A stretch of 64,000 bases of DNA from Streptomyces niveus (GCF_002009175.1 NZ_CP018047.1:3162001-3226000); one strand, 5' to 3'; positions 34,740 through 44,260 are shown, numbered from the stretch's first letter. A program made the numbers and translations. Notes: generated from the letters alone by a model not told the origin.

Positions 34740-35411
34740 TCACCCCTTCTCAAGCGCCTTCAACGCGATGTTCAGCTCCAGCACGTTCACCCGCGGTTCG
34801 CCGATGAAGCCGAGGATGCGGCCGTCCGTGTGGTCGTTCACCAGCTTCTGGACCTGTGCCACGTCGAGGTTGTTCAGTTCCGCGACGCGGTGGACCTGGA
34901 TGTCCGCGTACTCGGGGGAGATCGCCGGGTCCAGGCCCGAGCCGGACGAGGTGACCGCGTCGGGCGGCACGTCCGAGGGCTTGACCTTGTACCCGTCCAC
35001 CGAGTTGTCCTTGATGACGGCCGCCTTCGCGTCCTTCACCCACTGGATCAACTCCTCGTTGTCACCGGCCCTGTTGGTCGCTCCCGACAGGATCAGCCTG
35101 TACTGCGTGTTGACGGTGTTGGTGCCGAGACCGTTGGACGGGCGGGGCTGGAACCACTTGAGGTCGGGCGCCGGGGTCTCCTCGCCCTTCTTCAGGGGCA
35201 GGTCGTAGCGCTGGCCGATGAGTTCGGAGCCGACGACCTTGCCGTTCGAGGTGATCTCGGAGCCGTTCGCCTGGTGGTTGAAGAGTCCCTGGCCGATGCC
35301 CATGACGGCGAGCGGGTAGATCACGCCGCAGACGAGGGTCAGTACGAGCAGGGCCCGCAGCCCGGCGCCGAGCAGCCGTGCGGTGTTTCCGACTGAGGTG
35401 TTCATGGACAT
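34740..35411 (-). CDS. kdpC: Potassium-transporting ATPase subunit KdpC
   Basis: Single-span accessory subunit that stabilises the KdpFABC potassium pump and affects nucleotide affinity of KdpB. The 223-residue product has one N-terminal membrane helix (LLGAGLRALLVLTLVCGVIYPLAVMGIGQGLF) and the family segments VGSELIGQ, FQPRPS and SGSGLDPAISPEYADIQVHRVA. The ATG at 35411 overlaps the kdpB stop by one base (TGATG); another ATG lies two codons in. Last gene of kdpFABC. Confidence 0.96.
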   Translation of the reverse strand: MSMNTSVGNTARLLGAGLRALLVLTLVCGVIYPLAVMGIGQGLFNHQANGSEITSNGKVVGSELIGQRYDLPLKKGEETPAPDLKWFQPRPSNGLGTNTVNTQYRLILSGATNRAGDNEELIQWVKDAKAAVIKDNSVDGYKVKPSDVPPDAVTSSGSGLDPAISPEYADIQVHRVAELNNLDVAQVQKLVNDHTDGRILGFIGEPRVNVLELNIALKALEKG

Positions 35412-37651
35412 CAACCGATTCCGGGGATGAGTGAGATGAGAAGGTCGATGATCTTGATGCCGGCGAACGGGGCGATCAGGCCGCCCACGCCGTAGATCCC
35501 GATGTTGCGCCGCAGCATCCGGTCCGCGCTCATCGGGCGGTAGCGCACACCGCGCAGGGCCAGGGGCACCAGCGCGACGATGATCAGCGCGTTGAAGATC
35601 ACCGCCGAGAGGATCGCGGACTCGGGCGACGACAGGCTCATGATGTTGAGCTTGTCCAGGCCCGGATAGACGACGGCGAACATCGCCGGGATGATCGCGA
35701 AGTACTTCGCGACGTCGTTGGCGATCGAGAACGTCGTCAACGCACCGCGTGTGATCAGCAGTTGCTTGCCGATCTCGACGATCTCGATGAGCTTGGTCGG
35801 GTTGGAGTCCAGGTCCACCATGTTCCCGGCCTCCTTGGCGGCCGAGGTGCCGGTGTTCATGGCCACGCCGACGTCCGCCTGGGCCAGCGCGGGGGCGTCG
35901 TTCGTACCGTCGCCGGTCATCGCGACGAGTTTGCCGCCCGCCTGCTCACGCCGGATGAGCGCCATCTTGTCCTCGGGCGTGGCCTCGGCGAGGAAGTCGT
36001 CCACGCCCGCCTCGTCCGCGATGGCGCGCGCCGTCAGCGGGTTGTCGCCCGTGATCATCACGGTCTTGATGCCCATACGGCGCAGCTCCTCGAACCGCTC
36101 CCGCATGCCCTCCTTGACGACGTCCTTGAGGTGGATGACGCCCAACACCCGTGCCCCGCGCCCGTCTTCGACCGCGACGAGCAGGGGCGTTCCGCCGTCC
36201 TCGGAGATACGGTCGGTGAGGGTGTGCGCGTCCGGCGCGACACGGCCGCCGCGCTGTTCGACCCACGCGACCACCGAACCGGCCGCGCCCTTACGGATCT
36301 TGGTGACGGCTCCGGCCTCCCGGCGCGGCTCCTCCGCCGTGCCGGCCTCCCGGCCCGGCTCCTCCGCCGTCAGGTCCACGCCCGACATCCGGGTCTGCGC
36401 CGTGAACGGCACCCAGTCGGCCTGTCCCAACTCCCCCTGCCTGCGCTCCCGCAGGCCGTACTTCTCCTTCGCCAGGACCACGACGGAACGGCCTTCGGGC
36501 GTCTCGTCGGCGAGCGACGAGAGCTGCGCGGCGTCCGCGAGTTCGACGGCGGTGACGCCCTCCACCGGGAGGAAGCCGGCGGCCTGCCGGTTGCCGAGCG
36601 TGATCGTGCCGGTCTTGTCCAGCAGCAGCGTCGAGACGTCACCCGCCGCCTCGACGGCGCGTCCCGACATCGCCAGGACGTTGCGCTGCACGAGCCGGTC
36701 CATACCGGCGATGCCGATGGCCGAGAGCAGCGCGCCGATGGTGGTGGGGATCAGACAGACGAGCAGCGCGGTCAGCACGATCATCGACTGCTCCGCGCCC
36801 GCGTAGATCGCGAACGGCTGGAGCGTGACGACGGCCAGCAGGAAGACGATGGTGAGGGAGGCGAGAAGAATGTTCAGCGCGATCTCGTTGGGTGTCTTCT
36901 GCCGGGCCGCGCCTTCGACCAGCGCGATCATCCGGTCGATGAACGTCTCGCCCGGCTTGGTCGTGATCTTGATGACGATACGGTCGGAAAGGACCTTCGT
37001 TCCCCCGGTGACCGCGCTGCGGTCACCGCCCGACTCGCGGATGACGGGGGCGGACTCACCGGTGATGGCGGACTCGTCGACGGAGGCGACTCCCTCCACG
37101 ACATCGCCGTCACCGGGGATGATGTCGCCGGCCTCGCAGACCACCAGGTCCCCGACGCGCAGTTCGGTGCCCGGTACCCGCTCCTCGTCCCGGCCGGTCA
37201 GCCGCCGTGCGACGGAGTCGGTCTTGGCCTTGCGGAGGGTGTCGGCCTGCGCCTTGCCGCGGCCCTCGGCGACGGCCTCGGCGAGGTTGGCGAAGATCGT
37301 GGTCAGCCAGAGCCAGGCGGCGATCGCCCAGCCGAACCACTCGCCCGGCTTCGTGATCGCCAGCACGGTGGTGAACACCGAGCCGATCTCGACCACGAAC
37401 ATCACGGGTGACTTGACCATCACCCGGGGGTCGAGCTTGCGCAGCGCGTCGGGGAGGGACTTGACGAGTTGCCGGGGGTCGAAGAGGCCGCCGCCGACGC
37501 GCCCGTCGCCGTCGGGCCGGTGCGAGGTCGGCACGTCGGAGTGCGGCGCCCGCGAGGGTCCGGGCCCCGAGCCGAAGCCGGAACCAGAACCGGAACCAGA
37601 ACCGGAGCCTGAGCCGGGATCGGGCGTGGGGGCGGATGTGGCAGTGCTCAT
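35411..37651 (-). CDS. kdpB: Potassium-transporting P-type ATPase subunit KdpB
   Basis: Catalytic ATPase of the high-affinity potassium pump. The 746-residue product carries the phosphorylated Asp in [16 protein letters not shown] (near residue 344), the ITGES actuator loop, and [10 protein letters not shown] with [18 protein letters not shown] in the P domain. The start overlaps the kdpA stop by 4 bases; the frame remains open far upstream but only as antisense-type sequence. Two oddities: a Gly-Ser repeat linker after residue 11, and a 10-residue tandem duplication (AEEPGREAG / AEEPRREAG) in the nucleotide-binding domain. Confidence 0.97.
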   Translation of the reverse strand: MSTATSAPTPDPGSGSGSGSGSGSGFGSGPGPSRAPHSDVPTSHRPDGDGRVGGGLFDPRQLVKSLPDALRKLDPRVMVKSPVMFVVEIGSVFTTVLAITKPGEWFGWAIAAWLWLTTIFANLAEAVAEGRGKAQADTLRKAKTDSVARRLTGRDEERVPGTELRVGDLVVCEAGDIIPGDGDVVEGVASVDESAITGESAPVIRESGGDRSAVTGGTKVLSDRIVIKITTKPGETFIDRMIALVEGAARQKTPNEIALNILLASLTIVFLLAVVTLQPFAIYAGAEQSMIVLTALLVCLIPTTIGALLSAIGIAGMDRLVQRNVLAMSGRAVEAAGDVSTLLLDKTGTITLGNRQAAGFLPVEGVTAVELADAAQLSSLADETPEGRSVVVLAKEKYGLRERRQGELGQADWVPFTAQTRMSGVDLTAEEPGREAGTAEEPRREAGAVTKIRKGAAGSVVAWVEQRGGRVAPDAHTLTDRISEDGGTPLLVAVEDGRGARVLGVIHLKDVVKEGMRERFEELRRMGIKTVMITGDNPLTARAIADEAGVDDFLAEATPEDKMALIRREQAGGKLVAMTGDGTNDAPALAQADVGVAMNTGTSAAKEAGNMVDLDSNPTKLIEIVEIGKQLLITRGALTTFSIANDVAKYFAIIPAMFAVVYPGLDKLNIMSLSSPESAILSAVIFNALIIVALVPLALRGVRYRPMSADRMLRRNIGIYGVGGLIAPFAGIKIIDLLISLIPGIG
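36312..36371 (-). repeat. 30-bp in-frame tandem duplication in kdpB
   Basis: Two adjacent 30-bp copies differing at two positions encode the duplicated AEEPxREAG segment inside the N domain of KdpB, in a loop where most KdpB proteins are shorter. Confidence 0.85.
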
Positions 37652-39312
37652 GACGCGAGTCCTTCGGCGAGCGGTCCCAGCGCGAGCGCCGGGAAGTAGG
37701 TCAGACCGGCGACGATCATGATCGTGCCGACGAGCAGCCCGCTGAAGAGCGGCTTGTCGGTACGCAGGGTGCCCGCGGTCACCGGCACCGGTTTCTGCTC
37801 GGCGAGCGAGCCGGCCAGCGCCAGCACGAACACCATGGGGAGGAAGCGGCCGAGCAGCATCGCGATACCGATCGAGGTGTTGAACCACTGGGTGTCGGCA
37901 TTGAGCCCGGCGAACGCCGAACCGTTGTTGTTGGCGCCCGACGTATAGGCGTACAGAATCTCGGAGAATCCGTGCGCGCCACTGTTCGTCATCGAATTCG
38001 CGGGCGTGTTCATCGCCATCGCCACACCGGTGAAACAGAGCACCAGGGCCGGGGTGATGAGGATGTAGCACGCGGCGAATTTGATCTGACGGGTGCCGAT
38101 CTTCTTTCCCATGTATTCGGGTGTACGGCCGACCATCAGACCCGCTAGGAACACCGCGATGACGGCCATGATGAGGATTCCGTAGAGTCCGGAGCCCACA
38201 CCGCCGGGCGCGATCTCGCCCAACTGCATACCGAGCAGGGCGATTCCGCCGCCGAATCCGGTGTATGAGGAGAGGAACGAATTCACCGCACCGGTGGAGG
38301 TGAGTGTCGTCGCCACCGAGAAGATGGACGAGGCGCCGATTCCGAAGCGCGTCTCCTTGCCCTCCGTCGCACCGCCCGCGATGTCGAACGCCGGGCCGCC
38401 GTGGTGGAATTCGGTCCACATCATCAGCGCGGTGAAGACGATCCAGATCGTCACCATCGTGGCGAGGATCGCGTAACCCTGCTTGACGCTGCCGACCATC
38501 CGGCCGAAAGTCCGGGTGAGCGAGAGGGGAATGAGCAGGATCAGGAAGATCTCAAGGAGGTTCGAGAGTCCGTTGGGATTCTCGAAGGGGTGGGCGGAGT
38601 TGGCGTTGAAGTAACCGCCGCCGTTGGTGCCCAGCTCCTTGATGGCCTCCTGCGAAGCCACGGCGCCGCCGTTCCACTGCTGGCTGCCGCCCATGAACTG
38701 ACCCACCGGGTGGATGCCGGCGAAGTTCTGGATCGCCCCGCAGGCGACCAGGAGTACGGCTCCGACCAGCGCGATCGGCAGCAGGATACGGATGGTGCCG
38801 CGCACCATGTCGGCCCAGAAGTTGCCGAGTTCACCGGTGCGGGAGCGGGCGAAGCCCCGTACGAGCGCGATCGCGACGGCCATGCCCACGGCGGCCGACA
38901 GGAAGTTCTGCACCGCGAGGCCGCCGGTCTGTACGACATGGCCCATGGCCTGTTCGCCGTAGTACGACTGCCAGTTGGTGTTGGAGACGAAAGAGGCGGC
39001 GGTGTTGAACGCCTGGTCCGGATCGATCGACGAGAAACCGAGCGAACCGGGCAGGGAGCCCTGAATCCGTTGCAGCAGATAGAGGAAGAGAACACTCACC
39101 AGCGAGAAGCCGAGAACTCCGCGCAGATAGGCGGGCCAGCGCATCTCGGTGGCGGGATTGGCGCCGATGGCACGGTAGATCCATTTCTCGACCCGCAAAT
39201 GCTTCGGGGAGGAGTAGACACCGGCCATGTAGTCGCCGAGCGGTCGGTATGCCAGAGCCAGCGCCACCATGAGCGCGAGCAGTTGGAGCACACCGGCGAG
39301 GACGGGGCTCAT
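37648..39312 (-). CDS. kdpA: Potassium-transporting ATPase subunit KdpA
   Basis: Channel-like subunit of KdpFABC that binds and conducts potassium; related to the SKT potassium transporters. The 554-residue protein has ten spans and four selectivity-filter-like segments, including [39 protein letters not shown] and [12 protein letters not shown]. The start ATG lies 6 bp after kdpF. All usual regions are present and full length. Confidence 0.97.
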   Translation of the reverse strand: MSPVLAGVLQLLALMVALALAYRPLGDYMAGVYSSPKHLRVEKWIYRAIGANPATEMRWPAYLRGVLGFSLVSVLFLYLLQRIQGSLPGSLGFSSIDPDQAFNTAASFVSNTNWQSYYGEQAMGHVVQTGGLAVQNFLSAAVGMAVAIALVRGFARSRTGELGNFWADMVRGTIRILLPIALVGAVLLVACGAIQNFAGIHPVGQFMGGSQQWNGGAVASQEAIKELGTNGGGYFNANSAHPFENPNGLSNLLEIFLILLIPLSLTRTFGRMVGSVKQGYAILATMVTIWIVFTALMMWTEFHHGGPAFDIAGGATEGKETRFGIGASSIFSVATTLTSTGAVNSFLSSYTGFGGGIALLGMQLGEIAPGGVGSGLYGILIMAVIAVFLAGLMVGRTPEYMGKKIGTRQIKFAACYILITPALVLCFTGVAMAMNTPANSMTNSGAHGFSEILYAYTSGANNNGSAFAGLNADTQWFNTSIGIAMLLGRFLPMVFVLALAGSLAEQKPVPVTAGTLRTDKPLFSGLLVGTIMIVAGLTYFPALALGPLAEGLAS

Positions 39313-39318
39313 CAGGGC

Positions 39319-39408
39319 TCAGAACCTCTCCGGGTACAGAAGGGCGAGGACGAGATAGCCCAGCAGGGCGACGGCGACGACGAGGCCGACGATGTTCTCC
39401 GCGGTCAT
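39319..39408 (-). CDS. kdpF: KdpF small membrane subunit
   Basis: 29 residues, a single hydrophobic helix (NIVGLVVAVALLGYLVLALL followed by YPERF), exactly the form of KdpF, which acts as a lipid-like stabiliser of the pump. Its ATG overlaps the stop of the preceding 27-codon ORF by 4 bases and its stop is 6 bp before kdpA. Confidence 0.92.
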   Translation of the reverse strand: MTAENIVGLVVAVALLGYLVLALLYPERF

Positions 39409-39488
39409 AGCTTCGCCACCCCCTTGGCAACGAAAGCCACCAGCGCGAACAGCGCGATCGTGGTGACGACGAAGGCCACATCGGCCAT
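39405..39488 (-). CDS. 27-residue membrane peptide ahead of kdpF
   Basis: An ATG with AGGAG 7 bases upstream opens a 27-codon frame, MADVAFVVTTIALFALVA followed by a basic end (KGVAKL). It is one hydrophobic helix, like KdpF in size and layout but different in sequence. The stop overlaps the kdpF ATG (ATGA), so it is translated as part of the kdp operon. It may be a second small pump subunit or a leader peptide; I know of no assigned function. Confidence 0.75.
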   Translation of the reverse strand: MADVAFVVTTIALFALVAFVAKGVAKL

Positions 39489-39632
39489 CGTGAGCTCCTG
39501 AATGAGGTCGGAATTACTTGGACCTCTAGAGGAGAACCTCTTTTTTCCAGGACACGAGAGACGTTGACGGGTCCCATACGGCCCGGGGGGCGCGTTTTAC
39601 GGTTCTCATACACGGATGGCCCATACAAGCCT

Positions 39633-39662
39633 TGTGCCCGGCAGGATTCCCTGCCGGGCACA
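39633..39662 (-). terminator. Hairpin terminator downstream of cbtA
   Basis: A perfect 13-bp stem (GTGCCCGGCAGG core) with a 4-base loop starts about 20 bp past the cbtA stop and separates the cobalt genes from the kdp operon promoter region. Confidence 0.85.
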
Positions 39663-39683
39663 CGGTGCGGACGACTCCCGGGG

Positions 39684-40523
39684 TCAGCCGGTACGTGCCG
39701 CGGACGCGCCGGTCAGGGCCTCCGGGTCCTGCCCGGTGAGCTGAGCGTCCGCGGGGCGCAGTACGCGCTCCGCCAGCGCGCCGAAGATCAGCCCGAACGC
39801 CGTCCACAGCACCGCCTGGACGGCCAGCGAGGCCAGTCTGAACTCCCAGAGCAGCGCGGCCGGGAAGGTCTCCTTCACGGCGTCGGTGTTGGCGGGGAGC
39901 AGCAGACAGGCCACGGCCATGACCACCACATAGCCGCCGCCGGCCGCGACGGTCGCGTTCCAGTTGCCGAGCTTCGGCGCGAGCCGCCGCCCGGCGATGA
40001 CGGCGACGACCGCGATCAGCACGCTGAACACGATCATCAGGAAGAACAGCGTGGTGCGCTTGCCGATGGTGTCGGGATTGCCGACGGCGGGCGGGGTGGC
40101 CGGATATTTGAGGAACGGCACCAGATAGACGGTGGTGAAGGCGGCGCCCGCGACGAGCGCGGCCGTCGCCCGGGGCCGCAGGCGGCCGACCCGGCCCAGA
40201 CAGAGGGCGAAGGCCAGTGAGGCGATGCCGCCCAGGGCGACTCCGTAGACGAGGACGCCGGTGGCGAGGCCGAAGGTCGACTGGACCGGCCGCGTGACCA
40301 GTTCCTCCTCTTCCTCGGCGGGCTCGTCCGCGGACTGTTCGGCGGGCGCGGGTGCCGCGTCGCCGTGCTCGTGCGCCGGGGCGGACTGCGACTCCTCCAG
40401 CGCGATGGAGGAGTCGATGGACGGCTCCCCCACCACGTAGGCGAGCGCGAAGGCGAGCAGTCCGGCGACGACGCCCGCGATCATGCCGCGGACCAGCAGG
40501 GTTCTTACGGTGGACGTATGCAT
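39684..40523 (-). CDS. cbtA: Cobalt transporter subunit CbtA
   Basis: 279-residue membrane protein with about six spans, the CbtA partner of CbtB in proposed cobalt uptake. It opens MHTSTVRTLLVRGMIAGVVAG, carries a His/acid-rich loop (HEHGDAAPAPAEQSADEPAEEEEE) that could collect metal, and shows the conserved PFLKYPATPPAVGNPDTIGKRTTL segment. ATG 40523 has GGAGAA 9 bases upstream. It follows cbtB by 34 bp and shares its riboswitch, so both should shut down when cobalamin is plentiful. Confidence 0.92.
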   Translation of the reverse strand: MHTSTVRTLLVRGMIAGVVAGLLAFALAYVVGEPSIDSSIALEESQSAPAHEHGDAAPAPAEQSADEPAEEEEELVTRPVQSTFGLATGVLVYGVALGGIASLAFALCLGRVGRLRPRATAALVAGAAFTTVYLVPFLKYPATPPAVGNPDTIGKRTTLFFLMIVFSVLIAVVAVIAGRRLAPKLGNWNATVAAGGGYVVVMAVACLLLPANTDAVKETFPAALLWEFRLASLAVQAVLWTAFGLIFGALAERVLRPADAQLTGQDPEALTGASAARTG

Positions 40524-40557
40524 GACGATGTTCTCCGAGTGACCTCCGTCGTCGAGA

Positions 40558-40794
40558 TCAGTGGCAGGGGAAGCCGAGCAGATGACGGCCGTCGTGCACC
40601 CACTCGTGCACACCCGCCCCGGAGAACACCGACGTCGCGCCCTGTTCGGCGCCGACGAAGTACAGCAGCACCAGCATCAGCGTGCCCACGAAGACCGCCC
40701 ACGGCAGAACCGCCCGCAGGGGCAGGGGAGTCAGGGGGGATATCGCTGATCCGATGGGCGAAGAAACGGCCGGGGGCACGATGGACTCAGCCAC
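40558..40794 (-). CDS. cbtB: Cobalt transporter subunit CbtB
   Basis: 78 residues with one membrane span (AVLPWAVFVGTLMLVLLYFVG) and the C-terminal histidine-rich metal motif VHEWVHDGRHLLGFPCH typical of CbtB. GTG start with AAGGAGG about 7 bases upstream. It is the first gene under the cobalamin riboswitch. Confidence 0.94.
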   Translation of the reverse strand: MAESIVPPAVSSPIGSAISPLTPLPLRAVLPWAVFVGTLMLVLLYFVGAEQGATSVFSGAGVHEWVHDGRHLLGFPCH

Positions 40795-40838
40795 GGCACA
40801 ACCTCCTTGGGAACTCGCGTCCCGTTCAGTGGAGCTCG

Positions 40839-40957
40839 CACGACGACGATCGGGTCTGACTCACCGGGCCGTCCCACCGCGCGTACGCGGATGACGGCTC
40901 GGCATACAGTGGCGCGACCGTGCCGGAATCTCACCGGACTTCCGTCCCGCCGTCGTG
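40839..40957 (-). ncRNA. Cobalamin riboswitch controlling cbtBA
   Basis: On the minus strand the core reads GGAAGTCCGGTGAGATTCCG then GCACGGTCGCGCCACTGTAT, followed by GGTGAGTCAGACCC, the conserved B12-aptamer elements. The closing P1 helix pairs CACGACG (40957-40951) with CGTCGTG (40845-40839). It lies about 45 bases before the cbtB start; the ribosome site is at the end of the expression platform, so control may act on translation. The 5' boundary could extend some bases further. Confidence 0.92.
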
Positions 40958-41090
40958 ATATCGACGTGAACGTACCGCGATCGGGCAGGTGGGCCAAGAG
41001 GACGAATCGTCCGGGGCCTCAGTGGACTGCGGTCGGGATCAGGTACGGCCTCCGGTACGGGACCGGCCCCGCGCGACCCTGGAGAGCCCT

Positions 41091-41696
41091 GTGACCACAC
41101 GCGTGACGTTGATCTCACCGGCGCTGAGCGCCGCGTTGCGCGAGGCGCGCTTCGCGGACGGGCCGCTCGACGCGGCGGGGCGGCGCCAGGCGGAGGGCGT
41201 ACGGGGCGGGGTCGCCGACGCGGACGCCGTCGCCGTCGCCGTCGCCGTCGCCGGGCAACTCGTGTTCGCGTCGCCGTCGTTGCGCTGCGAGCAGACCGCC
41301 GAAGCGCTCGGCCTGGTCGCGGAGCCCCTGCCCGAGCTGCGCGCCTGCGCGATGGGCCGCTGGCACGGCCTGCGGCTGGACGAGGTCGCCGCCACGGAGC
41401 CGCAGGCGGTCGCCGCCTGGCTGGCGGACCCGGCGGCGGCGCCGCACGGCGGGGAGTCGCTGGAGGCGCTGCACACGCGCGTGGGCCACTGGCTCGACGC
41501 GCTGCCCGCCGACGCGCGTGTCCTCGCGGTGGCCGAGCCCGATGTCGTACGCGCGCTGACGGTGCACGCGATCGGGGCGCCGACGGGGGTGTTCTGGCGG
41601 ATCGACGTACTGCCGCTGACGGCCACGGAGTTGAGCGGCCGGAACGGCCGCTGGAACCTCCGCGGCGGCCGTCCCTTGCGGGGCGCGTCCGAGTAG
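41091..41696 (+). CDS. Histidine-phosphatase-fold protein lacking catalytic histidines
   Basis: 201 residues that follow the histidine phosphatase pattern: GPLDAAGRRQAEGV, FASPSLRCEQTAEALG, MGRWHGL and GGESLEALHTRVGHWLDAL are all in place. The N-terminal RHG motif, however, is replaced by ISPA in TRVTLISPALSAALREARF, and the second catalytic histidine by VAEPDVVRALTVH. It is therefore probably inactive as a phosphatase or uses other chemistry. A codon repeat makes AVAVAVAVAG. GTG 41091 has GGAGAG upstream. It is divergent from the cobalt uptake genes, where CobC-like phosphatases are common neighbours. Confidence 0.85.
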   Translation: MTTRVTLISPALSAALREARFADGPLDAAGRRQAEGVRGGVADADAVAVAVAVAGQLVFASPSLRCEQTAEALGLVAEPLPELRACAMGRWHGLRLDEVAATEPQAVAAWLADPAAAPHGGESLEALHTRVGHWLDALPADARVLAVAEPDVVRALTVHAIGAPTGVFWRIDVLPLTATELSGRNGRWNLRGGRPLRGASE

Positions 41697-41730
41697 CCGG
41701 TGTCACCGGGCCCGCCCGGCGTGCCGGTTC

Positions 41731-41784
41731 GTCCTCAAACGCCGGACGGGCTACGTGCTTCTGTCCTCAAACGCCGGACGGGCT
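41731..41784. repeat. Two copies of a Streptomyces-type intergenic repeat
   Basis: Identical 22-bp copies beginning GTCCTCAAACGCCGG at 41731-41752 and 41763-41784. The second reaches the stop codon of the downstream CNNM gene. A diverged, inverted copy occurs at 55014-55035. Confidence 0.9.
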
Positions 41785-42800
41785 TATTTGGCCGGGCCGC
41801 CCACCAGTTCGCCCAGGACGTCCTCCATCGTCACGAAGCCGAGCACCGTGCCCGCCTCGCCCGTCACCGCCGCCAGGTGGCTGTCCGCCGCGCGCAGCGC
41901 GGTGAGGGTGTCGTCCAGCGGGGTGTCGATCCTGACCCGCGTCACCGCGTGGAGCGTGGAGCGCGGGAACGGCTTGGCGCGGTCGGCGACGCCGAGGGTG
42001 TCCTTGATGTGCAGGTAGCCCAGGACGGCGCCCGCGGGCCCGGTGACCGGGATCCGCGAGAAGCCCGCCGACGACGCGATCCGCTCCAGCTGCTCGGGCG
42101 TCACGCGGTGGTCGACGGTGACCATCCGGCGCAGCGGTACGAGAAGTTCGCCGACCGGGCGGGTGCCCAGCTCCAGCGCGTCCCGCAGCCGTTCGCCGTC
42201 GGCCGGGGAGAGCAGCCCGGCCTGGCTGGAGACGGCGACCATACGGGCGAGTTCGTCGTCGTTGAAGACGGCGGCGACCTCGTCCTTCGGCTCCACCTTG
42301 ATCAGCCGGAGCAGGACGTTGGCGAACGCGTTGATGCCGAAGATCAGCGGACGCAGCGCGCGGGTCAGGGCGACCAGCGGCGGGCCGAGCAGCAGCGCCG
42401 ACTTGGTGGGCGCGGCGAGCGCGATGTTCTTCGGGACCATCTCGCCGAACAGCATGTGCAGATACGTGGCCACGGTCAGCGCGATCACGAACGCGATCGG
42501 GTGGACCAGGGCCTCGGGGACCCGCGCCGCCTCGAAGCCGGGCTCCAGCAGGTGCGCGATGGCCGGTTCGGCCACGGCGCCGAGGACCAGCGAGGAGACG
42601 GTGATGCCGAGCTGGGCCGTCGCCATCATGGCCGACAGGTGCTCCAGCCCGTACAGCACGGTGTGCGCCCGCTTGTCGCCCTTGCGGGCGTGCGGCTCGA
42701 TCTGGCTGCGGCGGACGGCGATCAGGGCGAATTCGGCACCGACGAAGAACGCGTTGGTGAGCAGCGTCAGGGCGCCGATGGTGAGTTGCAGGGTCGTCAT
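41784..42800 (-). CDS. CNNM/CorC-type membrane protein (short paralogue)
   Basis: 338 residues: a DUF21/CNNM membrane domain (three to four spans, with FFVGAEFALIAVRRSQIE and the TAQLGITVSSLVLG segment) followed by a CBS pair (ELLVPLRRMVTVDHRVTPEQL ... GFVTMEDVLGELVG). It ends right after the second CBS motif and lacks the C-terminal CorC_HlyC domain found in its neighbour. Members are linked to magnesium or sodium transport and are often annotated hemolysin. The start overlaps the stop of the upstream paralogue by 4 bases. Confidence 0.9.
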   Translation of the reverse strand: MTTLQLTIGALTLLTNAFFVGAEFALIAVRRSQIEPHARKGDKRAHTVLYGLEHLSAMMATAQLGITVSSLVLGAVAEPAIAHLLEPGFEAARVPEALVHPIAFVIALTVATYLHMLFGEMVPKNIALAAPTKSALLLGPPLVALTRALRPLIFGINAFANVLLRLIKVEPKDEVAAVFNDDELARMVAVSSQAGLLSPADGERLRDALELGTRPVGELLVPLRRMVTVDHRVTPEQLERIASSAGFSRIPVTGPAGAVLGYLHIKDTLGVADRAKPFPRSTLHAVTRVRIDTPLDDTLTALRAADSHLAAVTGEAGTVLGFVTMEDVLGELVGGPAK

Positions 42801-44260
42801 CGGGCTTCTCCGGCGTACTGGCGCGAGGAATCGTCGGTGTCGGTCGCGGTGCCGGTCACGGCACCGGAGTCGGCGGACACACCGGCGCGGGACACCCCGG
42901 CGTGCGGCACCCGGCCGGACGCCGCGTACGGCTCCGCGTCGGACTCCGCCGCGGCGACCCGCGCCGGCTCGGTGATGTGCACGCGCTCCGCGACGTGGTG
43001 CTCGATGTCCAGGACATCCAGCCGCCAGCCGTCCAGCTCGACCGTGTCGCCCTGGACGGGGATGCGCGCGAGGCGGGCGGCGACGAGTCCGGCGACGGTC
43101 TCGTACGGCCCCTCCGGGGCGACCAGCCCGATCCGCGCCAGCTCGTCGATCCGTACGCTGCCGTCCGCCTCCCAGGTCGCGAGCCCGTCCGCGGTCGGCG
43201 GCGCGGGCAGCAGGTCAGGGGTCTCGACGGGGTCGTGCTCGTCGCGTACCTCGCCGACGACCTCCTCGACGATGTCCTCCATGGTGGCGACGCCGGCGGT
43301 GCCACCGTACTCGTCGATGACCACGGCCATCGTGCGCGCGGCACGCAGCCGGTCCAGCAGCCGGTCGGCGGTCAGGGTGTCGGGCACCAGCAGCGGCTCG
43401 CTGGCCAGCTCGGTGACGGACACGCGGGAGCGCCGCTCCGGTTCGAGGGCGAGGACGTCACGGATGTGGACCGTGCCGATCACCTCGTCCAGGCTGTCGC
43501 GGTAGACGGGGAAGCGGGAGAGGCCGGTGGCGTAGGTGAGGTTGGCCGCGTCGGCCGCGGTCGCGCCGGCTTCGAGGGCCTGGACGTCGACGCGGGGCGT
43601 CATCACGTTCTCCGCGGTCAGCTCGCCGAGGCGCAGCGTCCGTACGAACAGCTCGGCCGAGTCCTGCTCCAGCGCGCCCTCGGCGGCGGAGTGCCGGGCG
43701 AGGGAGATCAGCTCGTCGGGGGTACGGGCGGAGGCCAGCTCGTCGGTGGGCTCCAGGCCCATACGCCGGACGAAACGATTCGCCGTGCTGTTGAGATGCC
43801 TGATGAGCGGGCCGAAGGCGGCGGTGAAGCCGCGCTGCGGGCCCGCGACGACCTTGGCGACGGCCAGGGGCCGCGAGATCGCCCAGTTCTTGGGGACCAG
43901 CTCGCCGATGACCATCAGCACGACCGTGGAGATCACGACACCGAGGACGGTGGCCACCACCGAGGCGGCCGAGCCGAGGCCGACGGCCATCAGCGGTCCG
44001 CGCAGCAGCACGGCCATGGACGGCTCGGCGAGCATGCCGATGACCAGTGACGTGACGGTGATGCCCAGCTGGGCGCCGGAGAGCTGGAACGTGAGGCGCC
44101 GGACGGCCTTCAGGGCGCCTTCGGCGCCGCGCTCACCGGCCGCGGCGGCGCGCTCCAGGCTGTCGCGCTCGACCGTGGTGAGGGAGAACTCGGCGGCGAC
44201 GAAGACGGCGCAGGCGAGGGTCAGCCCGAGGGCGATCAGGAGGAGGAAGATCTCGGTCAC
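42797..44260 (-). CDS. CNNM/CorC-type membrane protein (long paralogue)
   Basis: 487 residues: DUF21/CNNM membrane domain (AEFSLTTVERDSLERAAAAGERG, AQLGITVTSLVIG), CBS pair (VMTPRVDVQALEAGATAADA, VIDEYGGTAGVATMEDIVEEVVGEV) and a CorC_HlyC domain (IDELARIGLVAPEGPYETVAGLVAARL). It ends with a 50-residue low-complexity tail. It is likely a membrane protein for divalent cation efflux or homeostasis, perhaps forming a heteromer with the coupled short paralogue. The GTG start overlaps a short upstream frame (44257-44331). Confidence 0.91.
   Translation of the reverse strand: MTEIFLLLIALGLTLACAVFVAAEFSLTTVERDSLERAAAAGERGAEGALKAVRRLTFQLSGAQLGITVTSLVIGMLAEPSMAVLLRGPLMAVGLGSAASVVATVLGVVISTVVLMVIGELVPKNWAISRPLAVAKVVAGPQRGFTAAFGPLIRHLNSTANRFVRRMGLEPTDELASARTPDELISLARHSAAEGALEQDSAELFVRTLRLGELTAENVMTPRVDVQALEAGATAADAANLTYATGLSRFPVYRDSLDEVIGTVHIRDVLALEPERRSRVSVTELASEPLLVPDTLTADRLLDRLRAARTMAVVIDEYGGTAGVATMEDIVEEVVGEVRDEHDPVETPDLLPAPPTADGLATWEADGSVRIDELARIGLVAPEGPYETVAGLVAARLARIPVQGDTVELDGWRLDVLDIEHHVAERVHITEPARVAAAESDAEPYAASGRVPHAGVSRAGVSADSGAVTGTATDTDDSSRQYAGEAR

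Noticed and set aside
35411..38419. KdpB extended upstream to a 1002-codon protein
   Set aside because: The extra 256 codons overlap kdpA out of frame; the ATGA junction at 37651 gives the normal KdpB length.
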